Below, piece after piece: positions 11,521 to 25,428 of a stretch of 64,000 bases of DNA. The stretch spans positions 1,178,001-1,242,000 of the forward strand of contig OX596342.1 of the NCBI GenBank assembly GCA_951394405.1. Reading direction: 5' to 3'. Position numbers and translations under genes: made by a program. Positions within the stretch are counted from its first letter, which is position 1, and each line of letters opens with the position of its first letter. The notes under the pieces were generated by a model that was not told the origin of the DNA, ran no database searches, and saw only the letters and a program-made list of their open reading frames with translations. The DNA comes from Coprinellus micaceus (taxonomy: Eukaryota > Basidiomycota > Agaricomycetes > Agaricales > Psathyrellaceae).

Positions 11521-14500
11521 GACGAATCGTTTGGATTAGGCGCCCTATGAGCGCTGAGGGTTATGGTATGATGTAGTGGGTCGATGATAGGGCTGATGTT
11601 GTGTGGCTTGATCTTGGCTACAAGATAGATACTTTATTTCACATAAAAAGACCGAATGACGACTCTTACTGTTTAATTAAGTATTCAGAACGAACGACGG
11701 GGCGGTTCTATGAGAGCAAGTCGCGTCCCAGTCCGCCACGTCTTCTCTGCAAGAAACGCGTTTCAGGCGCCAGCTTACACCCCCGTTTTGGCTAAGAAGA
11801 TCACAGTTACCACAGCCAAGTGTACGGAGAAGACGGCGGATGCCCCGACAGAATCTGTCGATGGTGGTGGTGAGTGTAGAGCGGAGAAGAACGCGTCCGC
11901 CTGTCGTGGAATGAGTTCCCACGGCTCAACGCGTCCGTCGATCTCGTCACGCGCGCTTGATGGGGCACAAACAGGGGCTTTTGACGCGTCCAGCAGCCGC
12001 AACGCCCGAGCAAGAGATAGCGTTCATTCCACCGCAGTAACGTCGTCGTTATCCAGCCTCGTGTTGATAGCTTGAAGGACCCTCCACAGCCCTCCACCTA
12101 TTTCTTTTGTTTTCCTCCGCGACCTTGTCCGGATTCCGATATCGCGTCGTCATATCGAGGCGCCCTGACACACGATCTAGACAACCACAAGGCCAGGGAT
12201 TTCCACAAGATTCTCGTAAAATGAATAGCCCTTGGAGTGTCAGTGGCGGCGGCGCTGGAATGCACGAGGCGAGGTGACAACGATTGCAAGCGCCCTGTGC
12301 AGGAGAGGAAGTGGGACCTCTGGCACCCCTGCTTCCATATACGTACATGAATGCACCCAAAGAGGACGTCGATCGAGCGATCAAACGTCGCTTTGGTTCC
12401 GTTTGGGTGAAGGGTGGCGGGGTCAAAACCGAGTACCATTCGAAGGGAATTTGAATGGAAGTTCAACAACGTGAAAAGGTGTATAGTGATGTACAAGGAA
12501 GGAACTGCCGGAGGGTAGAGCCTTCGGAAGGGTCTGGCCTCGCCCTCGCAATCTTATCGGGGTTGCGAACACCACAATCAGCATCGTGGACAACCCTTTC
12601 ATATCTGAACGTCGTGGCGTGTATCGCCACCACGGCCAACTTCCAATCCTTCTGTCACAGAGGGCTCGAACGAAGGCTTATTATGATCCTTTGTCAAGAT
12701 CGACGGGCCATGAGGTGTCCAAGAGGAGTTTGCAGTTTGTGCGTCAACGGGGCATCGATTTGTGAGGTCGCCTCACGTGGGGTCCGTCGCCGGACTCGAA
12801 CTGGAGGAGAAGCGAGGACCTGCTATTGAACTCCATGGGTACACGATATCAAGCGGTGAGAGCATTGTAATCCGGATCCTTAGAGGTGACTTCTTGTGTC
12901 CTCGTACACAGGAAGGCGGGATACACACAACCCGATAAGAAAATGTCATCGATCAGTTTCACTACCCTTTTCTACCTTCTATCTCATCCACGGCCCTGTT
13001 GTACCCAACGCTTATGCCTTCCGGCTAACTTGTCTCAAATAGACACCCCTCAGTTAACGAACCGAACTCCTGGCCATTCCGAGTGCCATAACCGGGTCGA
13101 ACTCCGCAATGCACCCTCGGACACCGCGTATTTGTACATGGACAGGGTTATTGAAGATATGCAACTCGGATGTGAGTGACGGCCTGCAAGGGGGCTGTAC
13201 GGGGTGTGTTGCCCATCGCACGTCCGTCCAAGTCATCCCGGTTCTGTGTGTCTGATAGATAATACCCGGTGAGTGGAGCTGCTCGCGAAGTATGTCGAAG
13301 CAAGCAATTTAGCTCGGGTGCGAGTCAAACAATCTCGTCATACAGCAACGCCCCTCCCATATCGGCTCGCGTCGAATTGGTGCCGGAGTACATTTCTGTT
13401 ATGGCGTCCACACAAAGGACAAAGGTAGATATGCGATAGAAGATATGAAGCAGCCAGGAGGGTAGGGCTAACCCCAGAAACTCGGATGGGCGCCCGGGTA
13501 GTTGGTCCATGCATCGTGTATCAGATTGTGTGCTGCGCGTACCGTGAAAGAGCACTAGGCTACTAGGCCAGCGATAATGCGGAGCTATTGGCGGGTAGAT
13601 AGCGAAGAACCGCCTGCCTTGAGCAAGGGGCCCATAGTACCAAGTAAGGGTCTAGCCAGGGGAATTAAAGAGGTGTGAAGTGCAAACGGGGCGAGGACGG
13701 CAGATCATGTTGAAGATAGCGCCGGGCAGACACGGACCAAAAACGCAAGCGGGTGGTAGGGCCGTCGTCTATGGCGTCCTTGTGTCTCTATTCCCCAGTA
13801 TTATGATACCACACTGACCATGCCCTCGAGTGACACACTCACTCGAACTTTACTTATCGTCGTGGCGGATTGGCGGAGTGGGTGTGAAACGACACCACAA
13901 AATAAGCCTGCGCTCATGTACGCTCAATAAGTGCCTAACGCCGTTCATAGCGCCCTGTCATACAAAATGAGCTTGTCGAGACACTATGACCCGTTCCCGG
14001 AGCCTCTTCACCTCCAGTAGGCTACATCCATTAACATACCGCGACAAGAATAGAAGCGCCAGATTACGAGCTCGATGGACCCACTAAGCTCTGTGGGGCT
14101 GGAGTTTGGTAGGACTTCGTCTTTTCTCTATCTCTCGGGAACCCCTGACTTTATGCGGCAGGACTTTACTCGGTGGCCTTGAATTCCCGCGATAGCACCC
14201 ACAGCACACCTCGTCCAAGGTTCGTTGAGGGTGCGACGATGGCATCCTATCCAAACACTTAATCTCGGTATCATCCACGAGCTGAGGTTAGGTCGTTGAG
14301 ATCGTTTCTGTTACATATTTCCAATGGTCAAGGGCAGGGCTGTACCGCGGGAGGTGATCATATCCGAAGTCTTGGGGAGAATCGATGGGCAGTTTTTGGG
14401 CAGGACTTTGGATTCCTTAAGCAAAGAGCCTTTTCTACCGACCACACAAGAGGATAGGCTGGGACCCTACATAATACCTGCCCGTGACCATTACCCTGTA

Positions 14501-15332
14501 TTGGCTTGGTGACATTCGGGTGGGGTACTGTCTTCCGGTCCTTCGGCGAAGATTGGTCTTCAGCATTCAGGCGTTAACCCCGACACAGAGTCTCTCCACC
14601 AATCTCATCGCAGCGCAGAACCAAAGTATAGGAGCTCGCTGCTGCATTATGGTGCAGTGCACCTGAATTTCCGGCCCCACCCCATATATTGGGCTCTAAC
14701 GGAGCTCTGCCACGGGGGGTAAAGGCCGCGAGAATTATCTGAATACTGGGGCGTCAAGCTAGACGACCGAAGGCGCCTAACGGGCAGATTGATGGTCAAA
14801 GGATACAGCTAACTGGTGGAGTCTGAGACCCAGAGGCAAGCCACGGTGATTAGATGCTCCTGCAGGCGAGGGTGCGGGGCTGACTGTGGCTCAGAGGAAG
14901 AAGGATGGGAGTGAAAATGAACCGACGACGGTCTACGGAATAAAGATTCAAGAGCATTCCAGTGCCCATCGTTTCTGTACCTTGTTCAACGACTGGTTCT
15001 GGACAACGGGGGGAAACAAGATGAACTGGGGCGAGAGGTCGACGCATTCGCTTTCGATTTGCCACGTCGAAAACGGCGTCCGGTAACTCAATATTCGACG
15101 AGTAGTAGAGCCGATTGCGACAGAGTTTGCAAAAGACGAGAGGTGGTGGTTCAACAGAAAATGGGAGTGGTTGGGGGGCGGCGCGGTTGGGTGAGACGCC
15201 GGGTTCCCACGGCACTAAAGCGCAGAGCTCAGGCAACTGCCAGTGGGCCAACTTGGAACGCTCATCATCGGTGCTGCTTCTCCTCGGACACCCCATCCAC
15301 GACACCCGAACCCACACGACAGATAGGAAACG
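11521..15332. other. 3.8 kb region without a supportable gene
   Basis: Open frames up to 155 codons occur on both strands, but none shows protein-family similarity, sensible exon chaining or the codon bias of neighbouring genes. No tRNA, long repeat or transposon ends were recognised. It contains the upstream region of the 8567-11520 gene and the V-ATPase E promoter. Confidence 0.5.
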
Positions 15333-16330
15333 ATGGCGTCCAGAGGGCTTAGCGAAGAGGAGGCTCTCACCGAGATGAACAAGATGGTATGTGCAGCAGT
15401 CGCCTCACTTTCGCTGCACTTCGATCCGGACTGGATTCGATATGTGCTGAGCAGACGGGATACCAGGCTTACACACTGTGGCGTCCAGGTATCCTTCATC
15501 AAGCAGGAGGCGCAGGAGAAGGCACGCGAACTCAAGGTCAAAGCGGACGAGGAGTTCGCTATCGAGAAGGCGCGTACGATCTTGCACGCACAACCCTAGC
15601 GGGCAACTCACCGAGATCGACTTCACCAGGCCAGGCTTGTGAAGTCAGAGCAACAAGCCATTGATGCTCAATACGACAAGAAGCGCAAAGGCGCTGAGGT
15701 TGCGCAAAAGATGTGCGTCGGGATCGCTGCTACACACCATCTGGTTCTGATCATCTTCGTCACAGTGCGCAGTCAAACCTGACCAACAAAGCCCGTTTGC
15801 GCCTACTCAACCGCCGCGAGGAGCATCTACAAGACCTCTTCGGTACCGCACGCAATGCCATCTCCACTCTGTCCCAGGAGAAGGGCAGGTATACCAAGTT
15901 CCTTGAAGACGTCATTCTTCAGGGCTTCCTCCAGATTCTCGAGCCCAGCGCCCGGGTCATCGCCCGACCTGCGGACGTCGAAGTCGCGAAGGCTGCGGGT
16001 GAGGCGGCAAAGGAGAAGTACAAGGAGATTAGCGGACGCGCGATTGAGTTCGAAGTCGTAGGGCAACTCAGCGATGATCTGTACGTTTTGTTGCTCAATA
16101 TGTGGGCTGATAACTGACCTGTTACAGTGCGGGAGGCGTAAAGCTCATTAGTGGGTCGAACCGGATATCGGTGGACAACACCCTTGATGAGCGATTACGG
16201 TTGTTGGAAGATAGGGTGCGTCCCATTGTATACCACCCACAACTCTTGGCTAATGTCGATGATTTAGATGTTGCCAGAGATCAGGAAAGATTTGTTCGGA
16301 ATCAACGAGAACCGCAAGTTCTACACGTAG
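15333..16330 (+). CDS. VMA4: V-type proton ATPase subunit E
   Basis: Peripheral-stalk subunit of the V1 sector of the vacuolar proton pump. The family is recognised from the N-terminal helix QVSFIKQEAQEKARELKVKA, the middle SNLTNKARLRLLNRREE and the C-terminal ISVDNTLDERLRLLEDR ending in NENRKFYT. Exons: 15333-15386, 15489 to about 15571, about 15635-15712, 15766-16080, 16128-16215, 16268-16330. The second exon junction is odd. A normal GT donor at 15574 joined to the acceptor at 15634 leaves the frame one base short. A GC donor at 15572 restores it (226 residues), and a GT donor with the acceptor at 15648 also restores it (222 residues) but drops conserved residues. Everything downstream is well conserved, so this looks like a working gene. 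It converges with eIF3L. Confidence 0.92.
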
Positions 16331-16656
16331 GATACCGTGGATCTCTATCTCGACTAGAATTATGGCCTTGGATCATTCACACTGGACACGCCGAATCTCA
16401 TACTTGCCCTTCACGTACACCGTCTACCCAGGCTCTGGTCTCATCATAGAGTGCAGCCCACCAAGTCTTCGCCAAACCCATGGATGGAGGCCCCGCGGCA
16501 TGAAGCTGCAGGTGGGACTCCTCTCGTCAGTTCACGCGCGAGGACCCGGGATGAGGACCACAAAGCCTTGTCCCTCTCAGGTCAGATGGGATTCATACAC
16601 GAGAGCAGAGTGAAAGAAACGGAAATGAGGTCAAGTACATATACAGGGTGCTACTT
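16331..16656. other. Convergent gap between VMA4 and eIF3L
   Basis: 326 bp between two convergent stop codons; nothing beyond expected 3' UTR sequence was seen. Confidence 0.5.
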
Positions 16657-18857
16657 TCAACCAGATTTAACTGAGCCCCAAGCGACCTTCTTTTCGCCAC
16701 CAACAGGCTTTGCCTGTTGTTGTTGTTGTTGCTGCTGCTGCTGCTGCTGCTGTTGAGCAGGGACCTTGGATGCAGGAAGAGGCATAGTCTTGAGGTCGTC
16801 CAAGATCTTCTGTGTCCTCTCCGTGTTCTTGATGAACCATCCAGCATAACGACGTCCAACAGTCGACTCGGTGATGTGCACCATGTTCTGTGGGAAGGGT
16901 TGTTAGTTGCATTCGGTGGGGGTATACGAGCCTCCTCGATGAAAAGAGGCGTACCTCCGCAATGACGAAGTTCAAGTCGCTTGTCGTGATAGTCTGACCG
17001 TCCAACAGCCCAGAATTCTCAGCGCCAGGGACCCGGCTGATACTCCGGCTGGCCTGCTTGACCACCATCATCTCTTGCACCATCTCCTCCTCGTCAGCAT
17101 CCAAGAAGTTAGCGAGCTTCTTAGCACCAAGGCTCGTGTAAAGCTTCAAGAAGCTGCGTAAGGTGGGGACTTGGGATTGGGCAGCGGCGTCAGAAAGGAA
17201 GAGTTGGAGGTGGCGGTGGGTGGCGTCGGGGTGAGAGGTGGGATCGGCGGCCTCAGAGTCAGCGGGGGAGGGGGGAGCAAGAAGGTTTTGGAGGGCGGCA
17301 GGGTCATCGTATGGTGGAGGGTTGGCGGCGATGAACTTGGGGCAAGCGTATAGGAAGAGCTCTTCGAACGCAGCGAGAGCGTCCTCGCCTCCCCGAGACA
17401 TCTTGGCGTATGGCTCGGCGAACCTCTCCTTCGCGATGTTGCCAATGTTGTCATCCAACCGGCTGGGTGAGAGCGCGTGGCAGACGGCAAACAGGGCGTA
17501 CATGCGGTCGGCGGTCTTGCTGATCTGGTCGTACTGGTAGCTGCGAGTGTGGTACTGCTTCATGCGCATGATGAAGTTGAGAATGGTGACGAAGGTGCGG
17601 ATGGCGTCGGGGTATCGGCGGAGCATGATATAGCAGAACCCGACATAGTAGTAGGTGGTGACATGGCAAGCGGTGACTCGGGTGAAGGGGTTCTAAAATC
17701 CCATCGAATTGAGTGGGTCATAAAAAATGAGACAGTTGAGAGCGCACCTTTTGGTTAAGCTCGATGTTATCCATCACCTTCAAGGCGAGGGTGAAGTCAC
17801 CGAGGAGAACATGCACCCGGAGAAGGCCAATAATGCTGAAGTACCCAAGAAGGCGGTAGAGGGGGCGCTGGCCATATTCACCAACAATCTCAGCGATCTC
17901 TTCGGGGGCCTTGCCCTCGCGCTGGGCCACAATGTATTCGTTAATCTTCGATTTCTGCATGAGGGAGTAGAGCACGTTGAGAACACTGTAGGAGCTCCAG
18001 ACAGGACCGCCCTCAGCCAGCATGACCAACTCGTCGTCAGTCTTGTTCTTGGGCTTCGATCTCCAGGAGCAGAAGACTTGATATTGATAGATGAATTCGT
18101 CGATGATGTCCCACAACCACGATTCTGGGAGTTCGAGTTGGACAGGGCCATCGGAATCTGGAGTAAACGAGTCAGGGGCATGAATTGTGGCCTGCGAAAT
18201 CTGACGCACTGAGGAGGTAGTTGAAGAGTTCACAGCTGTTCTCGTAAGAGTGGAATCTGTCGTCGATGTTGGGCTGGAGTCTTGAGTACACATGGCGGTA
18301 GTAGAGCTCGCGGTAGAGGATGAGGAAGATAGGGTCTACATATCGTCAGTTTCGAAAATAGAGATGCGATGCATTCAGAACGCACCATCGTTCACCAAAG
18401 GAGCGATAAGTTCCGCCTCGGGCCACTCCGTCTTAGCGTAGAACTTCTCTGTGTACTTATTCCATCCACTCTCGTATGCAACAGTAATCTCGGGGAGGTT
18501 GTTGTCGAGGACGGCTTGGTGGAAGTGAACAATGAACTAGTGAACGGATCAATCCACGACCCCAGGACTAAAACGATTAGACTTACGGCCTTCACAGCGT
18601 CGGGAATTTGAGCAAACGCGTTCTGCTGGACCATATGCTGCTGCACTGCCGCCAAAGTAGCCCCGTCGATGGGCTGCTGGATGGGAACTATACAGTGGAC
18701 AAACACATTATTATCGGCATGTCTCGCGAAGATCCTGCAAGGACTCACCCTCCTCGTACTGATCATTTTGGCCATAGCTTCCAATCGCAAGGTTGAGGTC
18801 AATGTCTTCATCGATATCGGCTTCAGCAGCCCAGAGCTGCGTCCTTTGCTGCGACAT
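16657..18857 (-). CDS. EIF3L: Eukaryotic translation initiation factor 3 subunit L
   Basis: PCI-domain subunit of the eIF3 complex, which organises the 43S pre-initiation complex. Seven exons (18857-18749, 18687-18587, 18536-18386, 18335-18210, 18157-17748, 17692-16955, 16887-16657) total 1866 nt, or 621 residues. Diagnostic stretches: the [16 protein letters not shown] block, [61 protein letters not shown] and [20 protein letters not shown], which follow the eIF3L family order. The C-terminal end is unusual: a run of 14 glutamines encoded by mixed CAG/CAA codons lies 18 residues before the stop. Saccharomyces cerevisiae lacks this subunit, while filamentous fungi and animals keep it, in line with a basidiomycete host. 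Confidence 0.96.
16714..16755 (-). repeat. Trinucleotide repeat encoding Gln14 in eIF3L
   Basis: Fourteen CAA/CAG codons (read as TTG/CTG on the plus strand), with an uninterrupted run of seven CAG in the middle. It lies inside the coding region, so unit changes would not shift the frame. Confidence 0.95.
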
Positions 18858-20769
18858 TTTGAGATCGCTTTTGGTTCGCCCGAATGTAAGGTACGATGGC
18901 GCGTCAAGAAAAGAAATTTGAGCTCCGTCGGTCTTTGCCGGCATGATCAAACTTGAAAGCAGTCCACTAGCGCCCACACGATCGGTCTCGACGCGTATCC
19001 CCGTCGACAGAACTGTGACAGTGTCGTCACGGATTGGTATAGGACAACTCCAGTCGTGCTACCGGCATATTACAGTGTACTACGGTCACTTGAGACAGCA
19101 GAGTGATATTGTGAATTATCTTGTGCAATTCTCCTGGGGACACGGTAAATTTGCGACCAAAAGATGCTACAGTATCTCACCTCGTGGTAAACACTCTTCA
19201 AATAGTAGAAAAGAGTAAATGAAATCGTGTTACGCCTCGAATACCATCGGGGGGTCGAAAACCTCGAATTCCGGTCATTTGAGACAGTGTGACGCGCGTG
19301 TGACAGCGTGACAAGAGGCGAGGGTATCTCTCTGCTCCCCATCCCTCCTCGAGCCATGGTCGTCTATTTTACCAACTTCGACCTCTGTAACAACCTTAAA
19401 AAGACTTTCCCTCCTCCGGGGATTGATACCATTCCCCCCAGACCTTACGTCCTAGACATCCTGCCTCAGCACATACCTTTGCACCCCTATCTCTAGGCCA
19501 ATCTTAAGATAGGTTCCGTATGCACTTACTTGCCTCTTGTAGATGCGTAGACTGGTCATAGAACAGTCTCAATATGCAATAGATCACAAAAAAGGCCATT
19601 TCTAAGAGAACTTGACACTATGTATGGAGATCGGGGAGGGGGGGTTGGGAAGGGCGTGAGAATGCGACGCGCTTGGGACGCGACCTGTCACACCTCATCC
19701 TTTTCCTGTCGTTCTCGTGCAGTTGTGTACAGATCCGTTTAGTTCTTTCTCCAAGTCCCACATATGATTGGTTAGATTCATAAAGTCGCCTTTGATTGGA
19801 TATCAGGGGTGTAGTTCTTGTGAAAATCGTGAAATAAAAGTTGAAATTGTCGGAATTGACGAATTTTGGGTAGTGACGACCAGAGAAGCCCCCCCTCAAC
19901 ATCATTTGTACTTCCCAATTTTTGGGTTATGCGTAGACACCAGCCAAGGGCATGTTCTGGCCAAATTTGAACCCAATCGGGCGCACTCCGTGCGAGATAT
20001 TGTCGACTGTATCAAGTGCAAGAGGCGTGACCGATTCAGATCATGGAAGAAATGATGGGAGGGGAGGGTATTGGGACCCCCCCCAAATTGGGAAAAGCTG
20101 ATGGCAAACGGCAGGCAGCGCAAGACGGCAAAGACCGAATGCCGCTGATCAGCCACGGCTCACGTTGGTCGCGTCATCGCCCTCATTGCAGTCATCCCAC
20201 TGCTCGTCCACTCGCGTTTGAACGCAGCTTCCACTGGGGACGCGCACCAACCATCTGAAATACAATTCGCATTGGTTACCGCCAGGAGTTGATGAACGCA
20301 ACCTCCCCCCTCACCGAGCCAACATCGAGCCCGCGCCGTTCCTGCTACTGCACGACCTCTCGATTTTCCTTCATCCTCACTGGCTCCTCGGGCCCTGGGT
20401 ACACCTCTACCTTCTCGTCCTCCTGTAAACATTCGAGCTCTTACTAGCCACGGTACGTCCCCACTGGCCTCAAGCGGCACTTACGCGGCATCGTCTTGAA
20501 CTGATGGCCTTTTGCTGTCGCCGAGCAGCTGCCGTTTCTCGGAAATTCCCGATTCAGGGTCGACGTGCCATCATGCCTTTCCAAGATCTGAATCGGCGAC
20601 GCCTCTTGATCAAGTGACCGTGGTGTATCAAATGACCGTAGTACACTGTAGTCCACCCACCCGAATCAAACCCGTCAACCTGGCTGCAGAAATCTAATAT
20701 GGTCTCAACGATAACAAATTCGCAATAGAATGTGGAGACCACATGAGGTGACCGGAGCTTCTGCCTGGC
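18858..20769. other. Repeat-like intergenic DNA
   Basis: About 1.9 kb with no supportable gene. It carries recurring sequence blocks: one at 19071-19099 resembles the reverse complement of 20625-20652, and 19271-19287 shares its core. A pair of inverted arms lies at 20019-20058 and 20568-20608. The upstream region of eIF3L is at the left end. Confidence 0.5.
20019..20608. repeat. Imperfect 40 bp inverted repeats flanking about 510 bp
   Basis: The arm at 20019-20058 reads CAAGAGGCGT, two variable bases, CCGATTCAGATC, then TGGAA and ATGATGG. The arm at 20568-20608 gives nearly the same sequence on the opposite strand, with roughly six differences. The interior has no recognised gene. This could be a foldback or MITE-type element, but no flanking target-site duplication was identified. 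Confidence 0.5.
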
Positions 20770-21690
20770 TACGAGGCACAGCCCTTCAAAATATATGTTT
20801 CCTCGAGAAGCTTAATAGACGATGGACCAAGGAACTTCGTGGTCGCCGCAACCCTCTACACCCCCTCGATCGTCTGGGTAGGGTGGTACCTTTTGAGGAG
20901 TTCGCCCTCTTTCTGCGCTACAGCGTCCGCTGGGTTGGGATGTTTGAGGAACTTGAGCACGCGCATACATGCCCAGTTATGGCTGGCCTCTCTCGAATCG
21001 TTTAAAACCGTACAAGGACTGTTCCTGTACGACCGTGAATATTGGAATCATGAGCGAGAGTATATCTGGGCTGAATATCGAATGTGGATCTTTCAAGGGA
21101 CGAGACCCTCTTCGGCCAGAACCAAAAGGTCCTCGCCGTACTTGGACAAATCAAGGATGAACAGATCCGTAACCCTGTCACTGTACACGGCGGTGGGACA
21201 CTGCCTCTGGGGAGAGCGTATGCTGCAGAACCTGCGCTGCTAGCTCGGCCTCCCCTACAATGTAGCCTTGCGATTTCATAAACTCGCATAGGCGAGGCGC
21301 GTCCGAGTGTATGACGGATACCAGCGAAGTCCGCCGGGGCTGAGCCCGGAGTCGTCGAGTGGGTTATGCCATACGACAGGGCTAATGGAGAAACCCTGGA
21401 ACAGTGAACCTCATGTCAGTGCAACCAGCTAATTCTAGTGTGTCTTTGAGTGAGTATTTCGATGGGTCAAAGGTTGAGACTTGGATGGCGCGCCTTCGGG
21501 GCTGGGTTGAGAATAGATCATTGGGTTCTGCTACCGTTCTGGGGACACCCTCACCTTGTCTTGGATGGGCTGTCCAGAAAATGGCTCGGATGCGGTACTC
21601 AGGCTCCGGCGTTGCGTGAGGTGTGGCCTCACGGGCCCCAGCGCTTTCATCTGTCGCCACGGAAAGGCGCTTTGGCTTGCCAAAGTGATT
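20770..21690 (-). pseudogene. Decayed copy of the 43524-44821 gene family
   Basis: Reading leftwards from about 21690, the sequence matches the gene at 43524-44821. The stretch PEPEYRIRAIFWTAHP matches PEAEYRIRAKLWTGHT, and STFDPSKYSLKDTLELAG matches STLDPSKYTPQEILDLSG. The match then breaks after VPGFLH. A block of roughly 150-170 bases present in the other copy is missing here. Similarity resumes in the GLSP region and continues through a KSQGYIVGEAELAAQ-like stretch and IHGRTGTVLVRF to the C-terminal GELLKRYH region, but with several stops and frame changes. It cannot make the full protein, so I call it a pseudogene. Family function is unknown to me. Confidence 0.8.
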
Positions 21691-22053
21691 CTAGTAGTAG
21701 GTATAGCATCGACAGTTGGGCCCTACAGTGCAAGTTCAACGAGGGAGAGGGAGTAGCACCACGTTCAGACACATTTTGTACAGGGGCGCTTTGCGTACTA
21801 TTCTTGCAAGCATTCCTGGACATGGGTTGTAGGACAGGGTTACATTCGAGTTCAAGTTGGAATTATCCAACTGGATCCCCATCAAATTCAAGCGTTGCTG
21901 GTATTTGCCGTGAGAGCTCAGAGGCGGCATGTAGAATACTGCTTCAGCCGAGACGAACAGGCCACACAGGAGGACAGGGTAACTTTCGGGGGGGAAAGGG
22001 GAGGGAGAGGTCTGAGGTACTCACTCGGTAGTGACGAGAGCAAAAATATTCTC
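21691..22053. other. Gap between pseudogene and tRNA-Gly
   Basis: 363 bp. May include the lost 5' exon of the pseudogene; nothing else recognised. Confidence 0.4.
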
Positions 22054-22136
22054 TGCATTAAGAGGGAATCGAACCCCCGGCGGGTCGAGCACTGCTCGAA
22101 TGGCAACGACCCAGGTTACCACTACCCCATTAATGC
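22054..22136 (-). tRNA. tRNA-Gly (anticodon GCC) with a short intron
   Basis: On the minus strand the acceptor arms GCATTAA and TTAATGC pair perfectly. The D arm is GGGT-AGTGGTA-ACCT, the anticodon stem is GGTCG/CGACC with loop TT-GCC-A, and the T arm carries the invariant TTCGATT loop closed by G-C pairs. Between loop positions 37 and 38 sit 12 extra bases (TTCGAGCAGTGC), the canonical place for a nuclear tRNA intron. Without them the length is 71 nt, normal for tRNA-Gly. The last base (22054) is the discriminator A. Confidence 0.9.
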
Positions 22137-22391
22137 TGCCAAATGCTCTCCATTTTTAAGATACAATACTTGCTTGCGATCCTGTCGCTCTCTAGCGGAC
22201 TGTTCTCGCCGCTACGTTCCCCGCTTCATGTTGGGTATTCAGTACACAACCCAATCTGAATCCCAGACCCAAAACACAATTCTAGGCTTCTCATTTCGGT
22301 CGGCCATTGGTTGAATCATGGGTATGTCATAATAGACTGCACGAGAATAAATACAACGATCGATGCATGACCCCAATATGACTTAACACGC

Positions 22392-25428
<3,037 letters not shown>

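Noticed and set aside
12770..12830. Second tRNA-like string (GGACTCGAACTGG)
   Set aside because: T-arm stem does not pair and there is no acceptor stem at tRNA distance.
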